From NCBI RefSeq assembly GCF_014773265.1, contig NZ_JACWMY010000012.1, positions 1 to 64,000 of the forward strand: a stretch of 64,000 nt of DNA. Direction: 5' to 3'. The notes under the pieces are model-generated. The model was not told the DNA's origin and did not search any database. It saw only the letters and a program-made list of their open reading frames with translations. This document shows positions 16,556 to 24,953 of the stretch, piece after piece; positions within the stretch are counted from its first letter, which is position 1; each line of letters opens with the position of its first letter. Position numbers and translations under genes: made by a program. Origin of the DNA: Mucilaginibacter pankratovii. GTDB taxonomy: Bacteria; Bacteroidota; Bacteroidia; Sphingobacteriales; Sphingobacteriaceae.

Positions 16556-16795
16556 TTAGGTTGAGAAAGGTTGTGAGATATTGAAGAGGTTAGAAAGGTT
16601 AAAAAATTTGTAGAAGTTGAAAACTTTGTGAGTTAAAAAGGGATATGGTCTTAAGCAATAAGCATTAGCAAATCCACTTTTGCTTTGAGTAGCACATCCT
16701 ATAACAGCTTCAACTTTTCTAACCTTTAGGGCCCTTTCAACCTTTATAACTTCTCCTAACTTTTCCAACACTTTATCAACCTTTTTTATCAAATT
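16556..16795. repeat. Inverted GTTGAAAGG/CCTTTCAAC low-complexity repeat
   Basis: Left half (16558-16640) is a series of GGTTGTGAG, GGTTAGAAAGGTTA and GAAGTTGAAAAC words; right half (16700-16792) is the complementary series CTTCAACTTTTCTAACC, CCTTTCAACC, CCTAACTTTTCC. It fills the divergent gap between tgt and the glycosyltransferase gene, with the same layout as 1092-1309. A frame can be read through it (LEKLGEVIKVE-like) but it is repeat-derived. Confidence 0.65.
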
Positions 16796-16817
16796 TGCGT
16801 TCATTTTATTTAGGGTT

Positions 16818-17939
16818 TTGGAAGGCTATATTCAAGAAGCGTTATTTGTTTTATTTCAGCTTTGTTTCATCGTTCAGCTGTACTATTTAGTTGGTAACCA
16901 CAGCAGGCTGTATAGCTACAGGCCTTTACAAGAGCTGCCACAAGTTAATATCCCCGTTTCGGTTATCATCAGCGCACGTAACGAAAGCCGCAACCTTACC
17001 GAAAACTTACCTTATATATTACAGCAAACTTATCCTGATTATGAGGTAGTGGTAGTGAACGATTGTTCGCACGATAACTCGGATGAGGTACTGCAGGATA
17101 TCCAGCGGGAATTCCCTCACCTTAAAATTGTGACCATTACCGAGCACGACCGCTATAAAACCGGTAAAAAATTCGCGCTTACCCTCGGTATAAAAGCAGC
17201 CAAAAACGAGCACCTTTTGTTTACCGATGCCGATTGCAAACCCGCTACCCTTAATTGGATAACCCGTATGGCCGCAAACTTTACCACACCGGGTGCCGAG
17301 ATTGTTTTAGGGTACTCGCCGTACTACCGCAGCAGTAATTTCTTAAATTCTTTTGTGCGGTTCGAGACGGTGAAAACAGCTATCAACTACCTTTCCGCCG
17401 CGCTGAACGGCGACCCTTATATGGGCATAGGGCGCAACCTGGCCTATACCAAAACTTTATTTTTTGGGTCGAAAGGGTTTGCAGCGCATATGCATTTAAT
17501 GAGCGGCGACGACGATTTGTTTGTAAACCAAAACGCCACAGCCGAAAATTCCGTAATGGAGATACACCCCGATACCTTTACTTATACGCCTGCAAAAACT
17601 ACCCTGGGCAGCTGGTTCAGGCAAAAAAAACGCCACATGGGGGTGGGTAAAGAGTATAAGAACAGGCATCGCCGCATGCTAAGTTTTGATGCCATAAGCG
17701 GCTTTTTGTTTTATGTTTTATTTATATTGTGCCTGGTATTTAAGTTTGAACCGCTGCTGGCCATAGGTATTGTAGCTTTTAGGCTGATATTGCAGGCCAT
17801 CATATACTTTAAGGTTTACAAGAAGCTGGATGCCGGCGATTTGCTTTGGGCGCTGCCTTTATTTGATTTGATATACTACCTTTACTTAAACGTGTTTGGA
17901 TTGATAGGGACTTTTATAAAACCAACCCGATGGAAGTAA
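16818..17939 (+). CDS. Family 2 glycosyltransferase, membrane anchored
   Basis: Processive-type GT-A glycosyltransferase. An N-terminal helix (about 5-24) is followed by the catalytic domain with VSVIISARNES (nucleotide binding), VVNDCSHDNSDEV, LFTDADCKP (DxD-type metal site near 136-140), SGDDDLF and the QKKRHMG motif (Q/RxxRW-like), then two or three C-terminal helices (about 290-345). The donor and acceptor are unknown. The only plausible start is a TTG at 16818; no ATG occurs in frame before the catalytic domain. The stop overlaps the sigma factor start by ten bases, so the two are likely coupled. Confidence 0.88.
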   Translation: MEGYIQEALFVLFQLCFIVQLYYLVGNHSRLYSYRPLQELPQVNIPVSVIISARNESRNLTENLPYILQQTYPDYEVVVVNDCSHDNSDEVLQDIQREFPHLKIVTITEHDRYKTGKKFALTLGIKAAKNEHLLFTDADCKPATLNWITRMAANFTTPGAEIVLGYSPYYRSSNFLNSFVRFETVKTAINYLSAALNGDPYMGIGRNLAYTKTLFFGSKGFAAHMHLMSGDDDLFVNQNATAENSVMEIHPDTFTYTPAKTTLGSWFRQKKRHMGVGKEYKNRHRRMLSFDAISGFLFYVLFILCLVFKFEPLLAIGIVAFRLILQAIIYFKVYKKLDAGDLLWALPLFDLIYYLYLNVFGLIGTFIKPTRWK

Positions 17940-18535
17940 ACGCCAATTTTACCGAGAATGCTAAGAATGATTTTCACCTGGTGGTGAAGGCCAGGGAAGG
18001 CAACCAAAAGGCCTATGCCGACCTGATGCACCGCTATAAAGACTCCATTTACTTTATGGTGCTGAAGATGGTAAACAACAAGGAAGACGCGATGGACCTC
18101 ACCGTAGAAACCTTTGCCAAGGCCTTCGAAAAACTGGAAAAATACCAGCCCGAGTACGCTTTTAGCACCTGGCTTTTCCGCGTGGCTACTAATAATTGCA
18201 TCGATTTTATCCGCAAGAAAAAGCTGAACACGCAGTCAATCCACGGTATGCTGGATGAGGACGGGGACGAAAAACCGCTGCAAATAAAGGCGGATGTGCT
18301 GAACCCGGAGGAAACCTCCATCAAAAAACAACAAACCGAGGAGCTTAAATTACTGATAGAAAGTTTACCTATCCGCTACCGTAACCTAATAACCCTGCGC
18401 TATTTCGACGAGTTATCCTACGAGGAAATTGCCCAGCAACTGGACTTACCTCTGGGTACCGTAAAGGCGCAATTGTTTAGGGCGAGGTTCCTTTTAGGCA
18501 ACATTATTAACCGACATAATAAGGATGACATCTGA
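17930..18535 (+). CDS. RNA polymerase sigma-70 family (ECF-type) factor
   Basis: 201-aa sigma factor with region 2 at about 20-90 (YADLMHRYKDSIYFMVLKM, then YAFSTWLFRVATNNCIDFIRKKK, the region 2.4 -10 recognition helix) and region 4 at about 140-195 (LPIRYRNLITLRYFDELSYEEIAQQL, then GTVKAQLFRARFLL). There is no region 3 or 1.1. No anti-sigma gene is adjacent; it sits between a glycosyltransferase and rsmG, overlapping both. Such constitutive-looking ECF factors without a partner are common in Sphingobacteriales. Its regulon cannot be inferred from the window. Confidence 0.95.
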   Translation: MEVNANFTENAKNDFHLVVKAREGNQKAYADLMHRYKDSIYFMVLKMVNNKEDAMDLTVETFAKAFEKLEKYQPEYAFSTWLFRVATNNCIDFIRKKKLNTQSIHGMLDEDGDEKPLQIKADVLNPEETSIKKQQTEELKLLIESLPIRYRNLITLRYFDELSYEEIAQQLDLPLGTVKAQLFRARFLLGNIINRHNKDDI

Positions 18536-19151
18536 TCTGATCCTGCAATATTTCCCGGATATTACCCCCGTTCAAAAGGAACAATTTGCCCGCCTGCAGG
18601 AGCTTTATACTTTTTGGAACAACCAGATCAACGTAATATCGCGCAAGGATATCGACCTGCTTTACGAGCGCCACGTGCTGCATTCGCTCGGCATAGCCAA
18701 AGTAATGCCCTTTTTGCCTGGCGAAAACGTGCTTGATGTAGGTACCGGCGGAGGCTTCCCGGGCATCCCGTTGGCCATACTTTTCCCCGAAACAGCGTTC
18801 CATTTAGTAGATTCTATCGGCAAAAAAATAAAGGTGGTAAACGAGGTTGCCACAGCATTAGGCTTAAAAAACGTTAAAGGCACACATGCCCGTGCCGAAG
18901 AAATAAAGGAGAAATTTGATTTTGTGGTGTCGCGCGCGGTTACGCAGCTGAAGGATTTTTACCCATGGGTAAGCGGGAAATTCAGCAAGGCTACTACCAA
19001 CAAATTGGCCAGCGGGATACTCTATTTAAAAGGGGGAGACCTTACACAAGAAATTGCCGAATCGGGTTTAGCCGTTCAGCAATTCTACCTCAAAGATTAT
19101 TTTGAGGAGGAGTTTTTCGATACCAAGCAGGTGATCTACGTAAAGGGATAA
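18525..19151 (+). CDS. rsmG: 16S rRNA (guanine-527-N7)-methyltransferase RsmG
   Basis: Methylates G527 of 16S rRNA with S-adenosylmethionine. The SAM motif ENVLDVGTGGGFPGIPLAI spans 67-85, preceded by the N-terminal helix with FWNNQINVISRKD and LYERHVLHSL, and followed by DFVVSRAVTQL. The 208 aa are normal. It overlaps the sigma factor gene by 11 bases, making it the third gene of a tightly packed unit; it nearly converges with the M56/TonB gene. Confidence 0.96.
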   Translation: MTSDLILQYFPDITPVQKEQFARLQELYTFWNNQINVISRKDIDLLYERHVLHSLGIAKVMPFLPGENVLDVGTGGGFPGIPLAILFPETAFHLVDSIGKKIKVVNEVATALGLKNVKGTHARAEEIKEKFDFVVSRAVTQLKDFYPWVSGKFSKATTNKLASGILYLKGGDLTQEIAESGLAVQQFYLKDYFEEEFFDTKQVIYVKG

Positions 19152-19164
19152 AGCCTCTACCTGT

Positions 19165-21414
19165 TTACATATAGGTTACTACTACAACCTCGTTTAATGA
19201 TTTTGTTGGTCCAAGGGTAAGCTGGGAAGACCTGCTTGTCGATTTTTTTTCGGGCACATATTTGTCGCCCTTTAATATCGCATAAGAAACCGGCACAAAA
19301 TAAAATCCGCTTTTCAGATTAACCGGCGGGCGATAATTTTCCAGTGCTCTTTTAGCTTCTGCCTCTAAAGCCTCATTAACGCCGCTCATCACTAAAACGT
19401 TCGATACCTTGTTGTCTGTTACGCTAAATCTGAGCATAACTTTGCCTGCAACGCCGCTGTTGCGCGCGCTTACCGGGTACCTAATGGTCCTTGCAAGTTC
19501 TTTGGTGAAATCGGATATACCATCCTGATTATATGCACCAGTCGGCGCGTCGGGTACAACTACAGGCGGCGCTGCTTTAATTGGTTTAACCTTAGCGGGT
19601 TTGGCTGCCTTTGCAGGTGCCGGGTCAATAGTTATCTCGGGTACTGTTTTAACCACCGGTTTTACATCAATTAAAACTTTGGGTGCTGCTTTGACTGTAG
19701 CTACAGGCTCTATTGATATTACGGGAACGGCTTTTGGGTTCACATCGGCTACGACAACAGGTGGCGCAACTTTTACGCCTTTTACAGCACCAACTTTTTT
19801 GGGCCTGGCGGGCGGTGGCGGCGGCGGTAAGTTAGGTATGTTACCCTTGCTTGTTTCGTTATTGAAGATAATGTTTCCCACAAAACCAGGTATCATTCTT
19901 GTTTTATTGCCGGCGAGGTAGGTGGCCTGGTTATCGGGTAGCCAAAAATTCATTTCGAGTATTCTCTCTCCTGCTTCTTCTTTTACAGGGTAAGGATAAT
20001 CTTGCAGGGCTTTAAGGGCTACCGCTTCGTATCCGGCACCTTTACTTTGCAGTACTTTTATGTTGTTTATTTTGCCTGCTGCGTCCAGCTCGAAACTAAA
20101 TACAACCGCGCCGTTCTCTTTAGCCTTCAACGCTTCGGCAGGGAATTTTATAGTTTTATGCAGGTAGGCCGATACCGCATCATAAGGTTTTCTCAAGAAA
20201 TAGGGTGGTGGTGGCGGAAATAACTTACGTTTATTGGTATCAACTTTAGCGTCACCATCCGGGAATATAACTACCGGGTTTTTGGTTTTACTGTCGACAT
20301 CAATTACTTCAACAGTCAGCTTCATTGTTTTCTCGATGTAGGCTATATCTGCAGCGGAAGTACTTTTGGCAAAGAAGGTTTTTTTAACGCCGTGATCTGT
20401 AAAAGACAAGTTATCAGAATAAGCGGTGATATCCTTTACCTTATCTATTATTTTAAAGTATTTGATGGTTTTAGTTATGGGCTCGTCTATGCTGATTTCG
20501 GCTTGCACGGGTGTAGCAGGTGCAAGGTCGATAAACGCGTAATCTTTACTGAACACGAGGGTTGATGCGCACAGCATCCCTACGCATAAGGGTACTGCCG
20601 CCAGGTATTTTAACCTTGCTAAGCTGCCTGATCGTTTTTGGTTTAACATGATGATTCTCTTTTTTAGAAGGTTATAATTGAAGAAAGAATGTGCAATAGG
20701 CGAACCCTGTATGCCATAGGCGTTGTTCAACAGAAAAGAAGAATAGGTGAGGGCATCGCGTTCCTGCGCGGCGGTTTGCTCGTCGGCAATGTACTCGTGT
20801 AAACTACGTAAGCTCCTTTGTACCAGATAAATAAAAGGGCTGAACCAGCTAACTACTTTTATCAGCTCCACAAAAATAATATCAGCCGAATGCCCTTGGC
20901 GGATGTGCACCAATTCGTGTGCTATAATGGTTTCTGCTTGTGGCACTTCGGTGCCGATAAACAGGTAGTTGAAGAAAGAAAAGGCCGTATTATCGCCATT
21001 GAGCTGAATAAGCTTGTACTTATTGCCATATAAAGCTTTGCTTTTGCGGGTGAGTAAGGATAGGCGGTACAGGCGGTAAAACAATATAGATAAGGTAATT
21101 ATTGCGCCGGCGATGTAAGCATAAAACAATACATCCCCCATAGTTATTTGCGCAACCGGCTCTTCAATGGTTATCTCGGGCAAGAGGCCGTAATTTACCT
21201 GCTGCGTGTAAGCTACCTGCTGCAGGGTAAGCTGCTCAACCGGTTTTAACACGCTAAGCTGTGTAATGGGCAAAACAAACGATACCACGCAGCTAAACAG
21301 CAGGTACGCGCGGCCCAGCAGGTAGTGGGTTTCGTTATTTAAAAACAAGCAATAGCACAAATAAAATACCCCCAGGTAAATATTCGCTTCAACAAGGTAG
21401 TGCAGCCAGTTCAT
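19165..21414 (-). CDS. M56 (BlaR1-type) membrane metallopeptidase with two TonB C-terminal domains
   Basis: Sensor protease of the BlaR/MecR type, predicted to sit in the inner membrane and release the neighbouring BlaI repressor. Helices lie at about 3-24, 33-51, 94-114 and 270-290; the zinc site HELVH is at 166-170 with HEYIADEQ (Glu207) as likely third ligand. Instead of a penicillin-binding domain it carries two TonB-C-like domains (about 410-500 and 640-735) separated by a Pro/Ala/Val/Lys-rich linker with PPPPP runs. 749 aa. Its ATG overlaps the blaI stop by four bases. The TonB domains suggest contact with an outer-membrane receptor or periplasmic partner rather than beta-lactam sensing (inference). 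Confidence 0.92.
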   Translation of the reverse strand: MNWLHYLVEANIYLGVFYLCYCLFLNNETHYLLGRAYLLFSCVVSFVLPITQLSVLKPVEQLTLQQVAYTQQVNYGLLPEITIEEPVAQITMGDVLFYAYIAGAIITLSILFYRLYRLSLLTRKSKALYGNKYKLIQLNGDNTAFSFFNYLFIGTEVPQAETIIAHELVHIRQGHSADIIFVELIKVVSWFSPFIYLVQRSLRSLHEYIADEQTAAQERDALTYSSFLLNNAYGIQGSPIAHSFFNYNLLKKRIIMLNQKRSGSLARLKYLAAVPLCVGMLCASTLVFSKDYAFIDLAPATPVQAEISIDEPITKTIKYFKIIDKVKDITAYSDNLSFTDHGVKKTFFAKSTSAADIAYIEKTMKLTVEVIDVDSKTKNPVVIFPDGDAKVDTNKRKLFPPPPPYFLRKPYDAVSAYLHKTIKFPAEALKAKENGAVVFSFELDAAGKINNIKVLQSKGAGYEAVALKALQDYPYPVKEEAGERILEMNFWLPDNQATYLAGNKTRMIPGFVGNIIFNNETSKGNIPNLPPPPPPARPKKVGAVKGVKVAPPVVVADVNPKAVPVISIEPVATVKAAPKVLIDVKPVVKTVPEITIDPAPAKAAKPAKVKPIKAAPPVVVPDAPTGAYNQDGISDFTKELARTIRYPVSARNSGVAGKVMLRFSVTDNKVSNVLVMSGVNEALEAEAKRALENYRPPVNLKSGFYFVPVSYAILKGDKYVPEKKSTSRSSQLTLGPTKSLNEVVVVTYM

Positions 21415-21788
21415 TGTTTTTTGTTTTTTAGGTTATTTAATAGGTCGGTTAGCTCATCCAGCTCTTTTAGCCCGAGGTTCTTCTCATCAGCAATAAACGA
21501 TACCAGGCTTTTGTACGAATCGCTGAAGTAGTTCTTCATCAGCTTATCAAAAGTGAACTTTTTGTAATCGTCCTCGCTGATGAGCGGGAAGTACACATGG
21601 GAGTTGCCATAGGCCTTGTGATCGATAAAACCTTTTCCTTCCAGCACCCTTACCACGGTAGATACGGTGTTGTAAGCGGGCTTTGGCTCGGGTATTTTCT
21701 CAATGATATCTTTTACAATGGCTTCGTTTAATTGCCACAGTATCTGCATGATCTGCTCTTCGGCTTTGGTGAGTTCTTTTACTTTCAT
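21411..21788 (-). CDS. BlaI/MecI/CopY family transcriptional repressor
   Basis: 125-aa winged-helix repressor of the BlaI type. The DNA-binding half begins LTKAEEQIMQILWQLNEAIVKDII and continues with PAYNTVSTVVRVLEGKGFIDHKAYG; the C-terminal helix mediates dimerisation. In known systems the partner M56 protease inactivates the repressor by cleavage. It is the first gene of the pair, with the protease overlapping it by four bases. Three palindromic AACTAT/ATAGTT sites stand immediately upstream, so it very probably represses its own operon. Confidence 0.95.
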   Translation of the reverse strand: MKVKELTKAEEQIMQILWQLNEAIVKDIIEKIPEPKPAYNTVSTVVRVLEGKGFIDHKAYGNSHVYFPLISEDDYKKFTFDKLMKNYFSDSYKSLVSFIADEKNLGLKELDELTDLLNNLKNKKQ

Positions 21789-21792
21789 AGCA

Positions 21793-21856
21793 AACTATTT
21801 TTGTAGTTAGGCTAAGGTAGAACTATTTTTATAGTTTGCAAACTATTTTTGTAGTT
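21793..21856 (-). promoter_or_regulatory. Three BlaI-type operator palindromes
   Basis: AACTATTTTTGTAGTT at 21793-21808, AACTATTTTTATAGTT at 21821-21836 and AACTATTTTTGTAGTT at 21841-21856. All have the form AACTAt-N4-rTAGTT, close to the known BlaI/MecI palindrome with TACA/TGTA half-sites. The first lies 5-20 bases before the repressor start, so binding there would block initiation. Confidence 0.82.
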
Positions 21857-22010
21857 TTTTAGAAATTCTTTTTTTACTCAGCTAAATTGGCGTTGAGGGC
21901 ACCGCCAATCGGGATAGAAAAAATAAATACTACCTACCGAAAGGCAGTGTCCTCACCACAGGTGTTTGGAAGATGTCGGTCATGCTATCGCCATGAGTTG
22001 ATCACCACCG

Positions 22011-22120
22011 CCCCCTCTGCTGCGCAGAGAAGGGGAGAAATTGAGGCGTTTTTCCGGGTTTAACCCTCTTTCCGCTTGCGGAGAGAGGGACGACAAGCGA
22101 TAGCGATGTCGGGGTGAGTT
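22011..22120. repeat. C-rich double hairpin repeat
   Basis: Hairpin CCCCCTCTGC/GCAGAGAAGGGG (22011-22035) and hairpin CCCTCTTTCCGC/GCGGAGAGAGGG (22064-22089), then CGACAAGCGATAGCGATGTC and GGGGTGAGTT. The second hairpin and its tail have a diverged copy at 54198-54254, also just upstream of a gene. Confidence 0.75.
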
Positions 22121-22164
22121 AAATATGCGAGCGAAAAGTAGCGAATGCTATTTGTTCCCCTCTC

Positions 22165-22387
22165 GAGAGTAATAGCCCATCAATAGGCATATTCCATAAG
22201 ACGTTCCGCTGGAACGTAAAAATTGTCGCTTTTTTTTCTACCCATAAGACGTTCCTCTGGACCGACTTTGTTTTTCTTCATCCCTTTCGGGATGTTTTAT
22301 GGGTAGAAAAATGCCGAAAAACCCTTTAACGTTCCAGCGGAACGTCTTATGAATTACCCGCCTGTCAAGTTATGGGCTATTACTCTC
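22165..22387. repeat. 223-bp palindrome of four nested stems
   Basis: Outer arms 22165-22180/22372-22387 (16 of 16 bases), second arms 22195-22217/22329-22351 (23 of 23), third arms 22233-22247/22297-22311 (15 of 15) and inner arms 22279-22284/22289-22294 (CATCCC/GGGATG). Between these lie short unpaired spacers. The second arm is itself a small palindrome (ACGTTCCgctGGAACGT), and a partial extra copy, AAGACGTTCCtcTGGA, lies inside the third level. Confidence 0.92.
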
Positions 22388-22557
22388 CCTAGAGTGCGCG
22401 CGGGATTGTGTGGTGGCGGGGTGTGTTAGCCGTCATGCAATTACGAAATGCATCGGGCAGAAACACACCCCTCCACCCCTCTCATATAAAGAGAGAGTTT
22501 TTAAATAAATTGCTAATTATTTTGGTATTTATTGCTATTTTAGGTGCAGCAAAAACT

Positions 22558-23658
22558 ATGTCGTTACATCATCAACTCGCTTTAACGTTTGTAAAAAAGA
22601 TAGGCCCGGTACTCGCCAAATCTATGATAAGTCAGTTTGGCGATGCCGAGCAGATCTTCAGGCTATCAAAAACGGCGCTTACCAAAGCACGCGGCGTGGG
22701 TGCAAAAACCTTAGAGCTTGCCGATTTTGATGAGGCCATGCGCCGGGCGGAGCTGGAGTTAAAATTCATCGAAAAGAATAACATCGAGGTGCTTTTTTAT
22801 ACCGATCCGCGGTATCCCAAGCGCTTAAAAAACTGCCACGATTCGCCATTGCTGTTATTCTCCCGTGGGAACGCCAACTTCAATATGCAGCGCATTATCA
22901 GCATAGTAGGCACCCGCAACGCTACAGACTATGGCCGTCAGCTATGTAAACAACTGGTAGAAGAACTGCAGGAATACAATATATTAATAGCAAGCGGGCT
23001 GGCCCTGGGTATAGACGTGGCTGCGCACAAAGAATGTTTGCGTATGGGCGTTCCAACAGTTGGCGTATTAGGGCATGGATACGACCGGATGTACCCTTCG
23101 CAAAACCGGGGTACAGCAGAAAAAATGTTGGAAAACGGGGGCTTACTGACCGAATACTCATCGGGCACCAATCCCGACCGGGAGAACTTTCCGCAGCGGA
23201 ATCGTATTGTGGCGGGTATGGCCGATGCTACGGTAGTGGTTGAAGCCGGGCTAAAAGGCGGGGCACTCATCACTGCCGAAATAGCCAATAGTTACAACCG
23301 CGATGTTTTTGCCTTTCCCGGCAGGCTGGGCGACGAGTATTCTGAAGGGTGTAACTTCCTCATCCGCAATAATAAGGCGCAATTGCTTACCTGCGTAGCC
23401 GACCTTGCCTACAGCCTCGGCTGGGAAAAGAACACTGAATTGAAAAACACGCCCGAACAATTGATATTACCTATCGACCTATCCGCGGGCGAACGCGCTA
23501 TTTATGACATTATTCGCGAGAACAGATCGCCGTTGGCTATAGATGACCTGAGCATCAAAACCAATATGCCTGTTAGTCAGCTGGCGATGGCGCTGCTGGA
23601 TATGGAGCTGCAGGGTTTCATCCGTTCGTTGCCGGGTAAAACCTATTGCATCAACTAA
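22558..23658 (+). CDS. dprA: DNA-processing protein DprA
   Basis: Loads RecA on incoming single-stranded DNA during natural transformation. The start at 22558 gives MSLHHQLALTFVKKIGP and 366 aa; a 50-codon upstream extension is repeat-derived and rejected. An N-terminal helix-hairpin-helix segment (KARGVGAKTLEL) is followed by the Rossmann-like domain: SIVGTRNATDYG, ASGLALGIDVAAH, FPQRNRIVAGM and EAGLKGGALITA, and a C-terminal winged-helix (DMT1-like) domain. It converges with sixA, overlapping it by four bases. Confidence 0.96.
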   Translation: MSLHHQLALTFVKKIGPVLAKSMISQFGDAEQIFRLSKTALTKARGVGAKTLELADFDEAMRRAELELKFIEKNNIEVLFYTDPRYPKRLKNCHDSPLLLFSRGNANFNMQRIISIVGTRNATDYGRQLCKQLVEELQEYNILIASGLALGIDVAAHKECLRMGVPTVGVLGHGYDRMYPSQNRGTAEKMLENGGLLTEYSSGTNPDRENFPQRNRIVAGMADATVVVEAGLKGGALITAEIANSYNRDVFAFPGRLGDEYSEGCNFLIRNNKAQLLTCVADLAYSLGWEKNTELKNTPEQLILPIDLSAGERAIYDIIRENRSPLAIDDLSIKTNMPVSQLAMALLDMELQGFIRSLPGKTYCIN

Positions 23659-24131
23659 ATTTTAGGGTTATCGTAGTAAGTGAGTTTACCCGAATCTTCA
23701 TAAATTTCCTCCCAGGTATCCAAATTAAACTCAATAAGGGCTACTGTACCAGGCGGCACTTCTTTTATAGCACCGCTTAAAGTGTAAAGTATTTGTTCTA
23801 CAGCTGGGTTATGGCCAACAAGAGCGATAAAATCCTGATCGGCCGGTAGCTCATTAATGACGCGCATCAGAGTGGGTTCGCCCGCATCATAAATAGCTTT
23901 GATGATGGTTGATGGTGGCAATTTTAACGTGTCGGTAAAAATATTAGCCGTAGTATGGGTGCGTAAGGCCGGGCTGGTAACGAATGATTGCGGTATAATG
24001 CCTTGCTCCAACAGGTGCTGTGCCATTGCTTCGGCACCTGTTATGCCTTTTTCGGTAAGCGGGCGTTCAAAATCGGTGTAGCCGCTTTCGTGGGTGGCTT
24101 TGGCGTGGCGTATCAGCAGCAGTTTCTTCAT
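23655..24131 (-). CDS. sixA: SixA-type phosphohistidine phosphatase
   Basis: Histidine phosphatase superfamily member of 158 aa. The catalytic RHA motif is at the N-terminus (KKLLLIRHAKATHE, His9 as phosphoacceptor), and the second catalytic histidine is in LVGHNPAVEQ. The N-terminal YTDFERPLTEKG is the SixA subgroup pattern. E. coli SixA removes phosphate from PTS phosphocarriers; no PTS gene is seen here, so the target is uncertain. The start at 24131 excludes ten residues without family match. It is followed by dprA in the opposite direction with a four-base overlap. Confidence 0.88.
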   Translation of the reverse strand: MKKLLLIRHAKATHESGYTDFERPLTEKGITGAEAMAQHLLEQGIIPQSFVTSPALRTHTTANIFTDTLKLPPSTIIKAIYDAGEPTLMRVINELPADQDFIALVGHNPAVEQILYTLSGAIKEVPPGTVALIEFNLDTWEEIYEDSGKLTYYDNPKI

Positions 24132-24149
24132 CGGTTTAAAAGTATAAAA

Positions 24150-24177
24150 AAAGAGGAGCAAAAATTGCTCCTCTTTT
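24150..24177 (-). terminator. Intrinsic terminator of the barrel-protein gene
   Basis: Perfect stem AAAGAGGAGCAA / TTGCTCCTCTTT with a three- to four-base A loop and T/A runs on both sides, between the barrel protein and sixA. Confidence 0.87.
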
Positions 24178-24200
24178 TCATCTGTCCGAATAAATTCTTT

Positions 24201-24821
24201 TTAGAAAGTAAAACCGACAGAAACGCCGAACACTTTATTTTTTACGGAACCTTCGCCATCAATATTATTAGCGATGTTTGATAAACCAAGATCGTAGCTG
24301 ATGCCAACTAAAAAGCCGCCCTTAAGCTGCAAACCGGCAATACCTTGTAAACCAAATTCGGTTCTTTTGATATCGTCCTCTCCGTCTCCAAAGGTTATAT
24401 CTTCTTCAATACTTGTGCCGCCACTCGTTGCTTTACTTTTGCCAGATATGCCATAAGCTACAAATGGGCCGGCACCAACGTAAATATTACCTACAACAAT
24501 AGGGGCATGGTAAACAAAGTTTACAGGTACCTGTAAATAAAATAATTTGATTTTATCGGTTTCATTTGCTATTTGGTTATCAAACTGAAAACCTTTACCG
24601 GTATAAAATAAGCCTGGTTGTATGGATATTGCACCGGCTTTCAGGTCGGCAAATGCACCTACGGAAAAAGTTGTTAAGTTGTCAAACGATGCAGAAACGC
24701 TGCCACTTGATGCAGATACGTTTGCAAAGTTTACGCCGCCTTTGATGCCAAATTTAGGGATCTGTGCAAATGCACCCATTGATGCTGCAACAAATACGAT
24801 GGAGAGTAATAATTTTTTCAT
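24201..24821 (-). CDS. Outer-membrane beta-barrel protein, PorT family
   Basis: 206-aa exported protein. A signal peptide (MKKLLLSIVFVAASMGAFAQ, cleavage after residue 20) is followed by alternating strands with the typical FGIKGGVNFANVS opening and the closing FGVSVGFTF, an aromatic C-terminus as expected for barrel insertion. The length fits an eight-stranded barrel. Such porT-family/opacity-like proteins are abundant in Bacteroidota and mostly uncharacterised. It is a single gene with its own terminator. Confidence 0.88.
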   Translation of the reverse strand: MKKLLLSIVFVAASMGAFAQIPKFGIKGGVNFANVSASSGSVSASFDNLTTFSVGAFADLKAGAISIQPGLFYTGKGFQFDNQIANETDKIKLFYLQVPVNFVYHAPIVVGNIYVGAGPFVAYGISGKSKATSGGTSIEEDITFGDGEDDIKRTEFGLQGIAGLQLKGGFLVGISYDLGLSNIANNIDGEGSVKNKVFGVSVGFTF

Positions 24822-24953
24822 GTGTATAAGGGTTAAATTTTGTCTAAAAGTAAATAATAAAAAATAAATTTAGTGTAGATATTTAATTTACCAGGGAAAT
24901 CGTATTTAGAATTTTTACCGGCTTGTTTAATAGTTGGTCGTGCCAAATTACAA

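Larger units (their letters stand above)
21857..22557. other. Gene-free region made of palindromic repeats
   Basis: About 700 bases between the BlaI operators and dprA with no convincing gene. It holds a C-rich repeat (22011-22120), a nested palindrome (22165-22387) and a third segment (about 22405-22490) with GTGTGG-GGCGGGGTG and ACACACCCCTCC in inverted order, related to the repeat at 26513-26654. An open frame leads from 22408 into dprA, but its first 50 codons are repeat-derived. Confidence 0.7.

Noticed and set aside
16556..16804. 82-aa protein with LEKLGEVIKVE-like sequence
   Set aside because: It is read through the GTTGAAAGG low-complexity repeat and has no family features.
19601..19921. 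Plus-strand Gly/Thr-rich frame inside the M56/TonB gene
   Set aside because: It is the antisense shadow of the Pro/Ala/Val-rich linker.
22408..22557. 50-codon N-terminal extension of DprA
   Set aside because: It lies in palindromic repeat sequence and the DprA family begins at the ATG at 22558.
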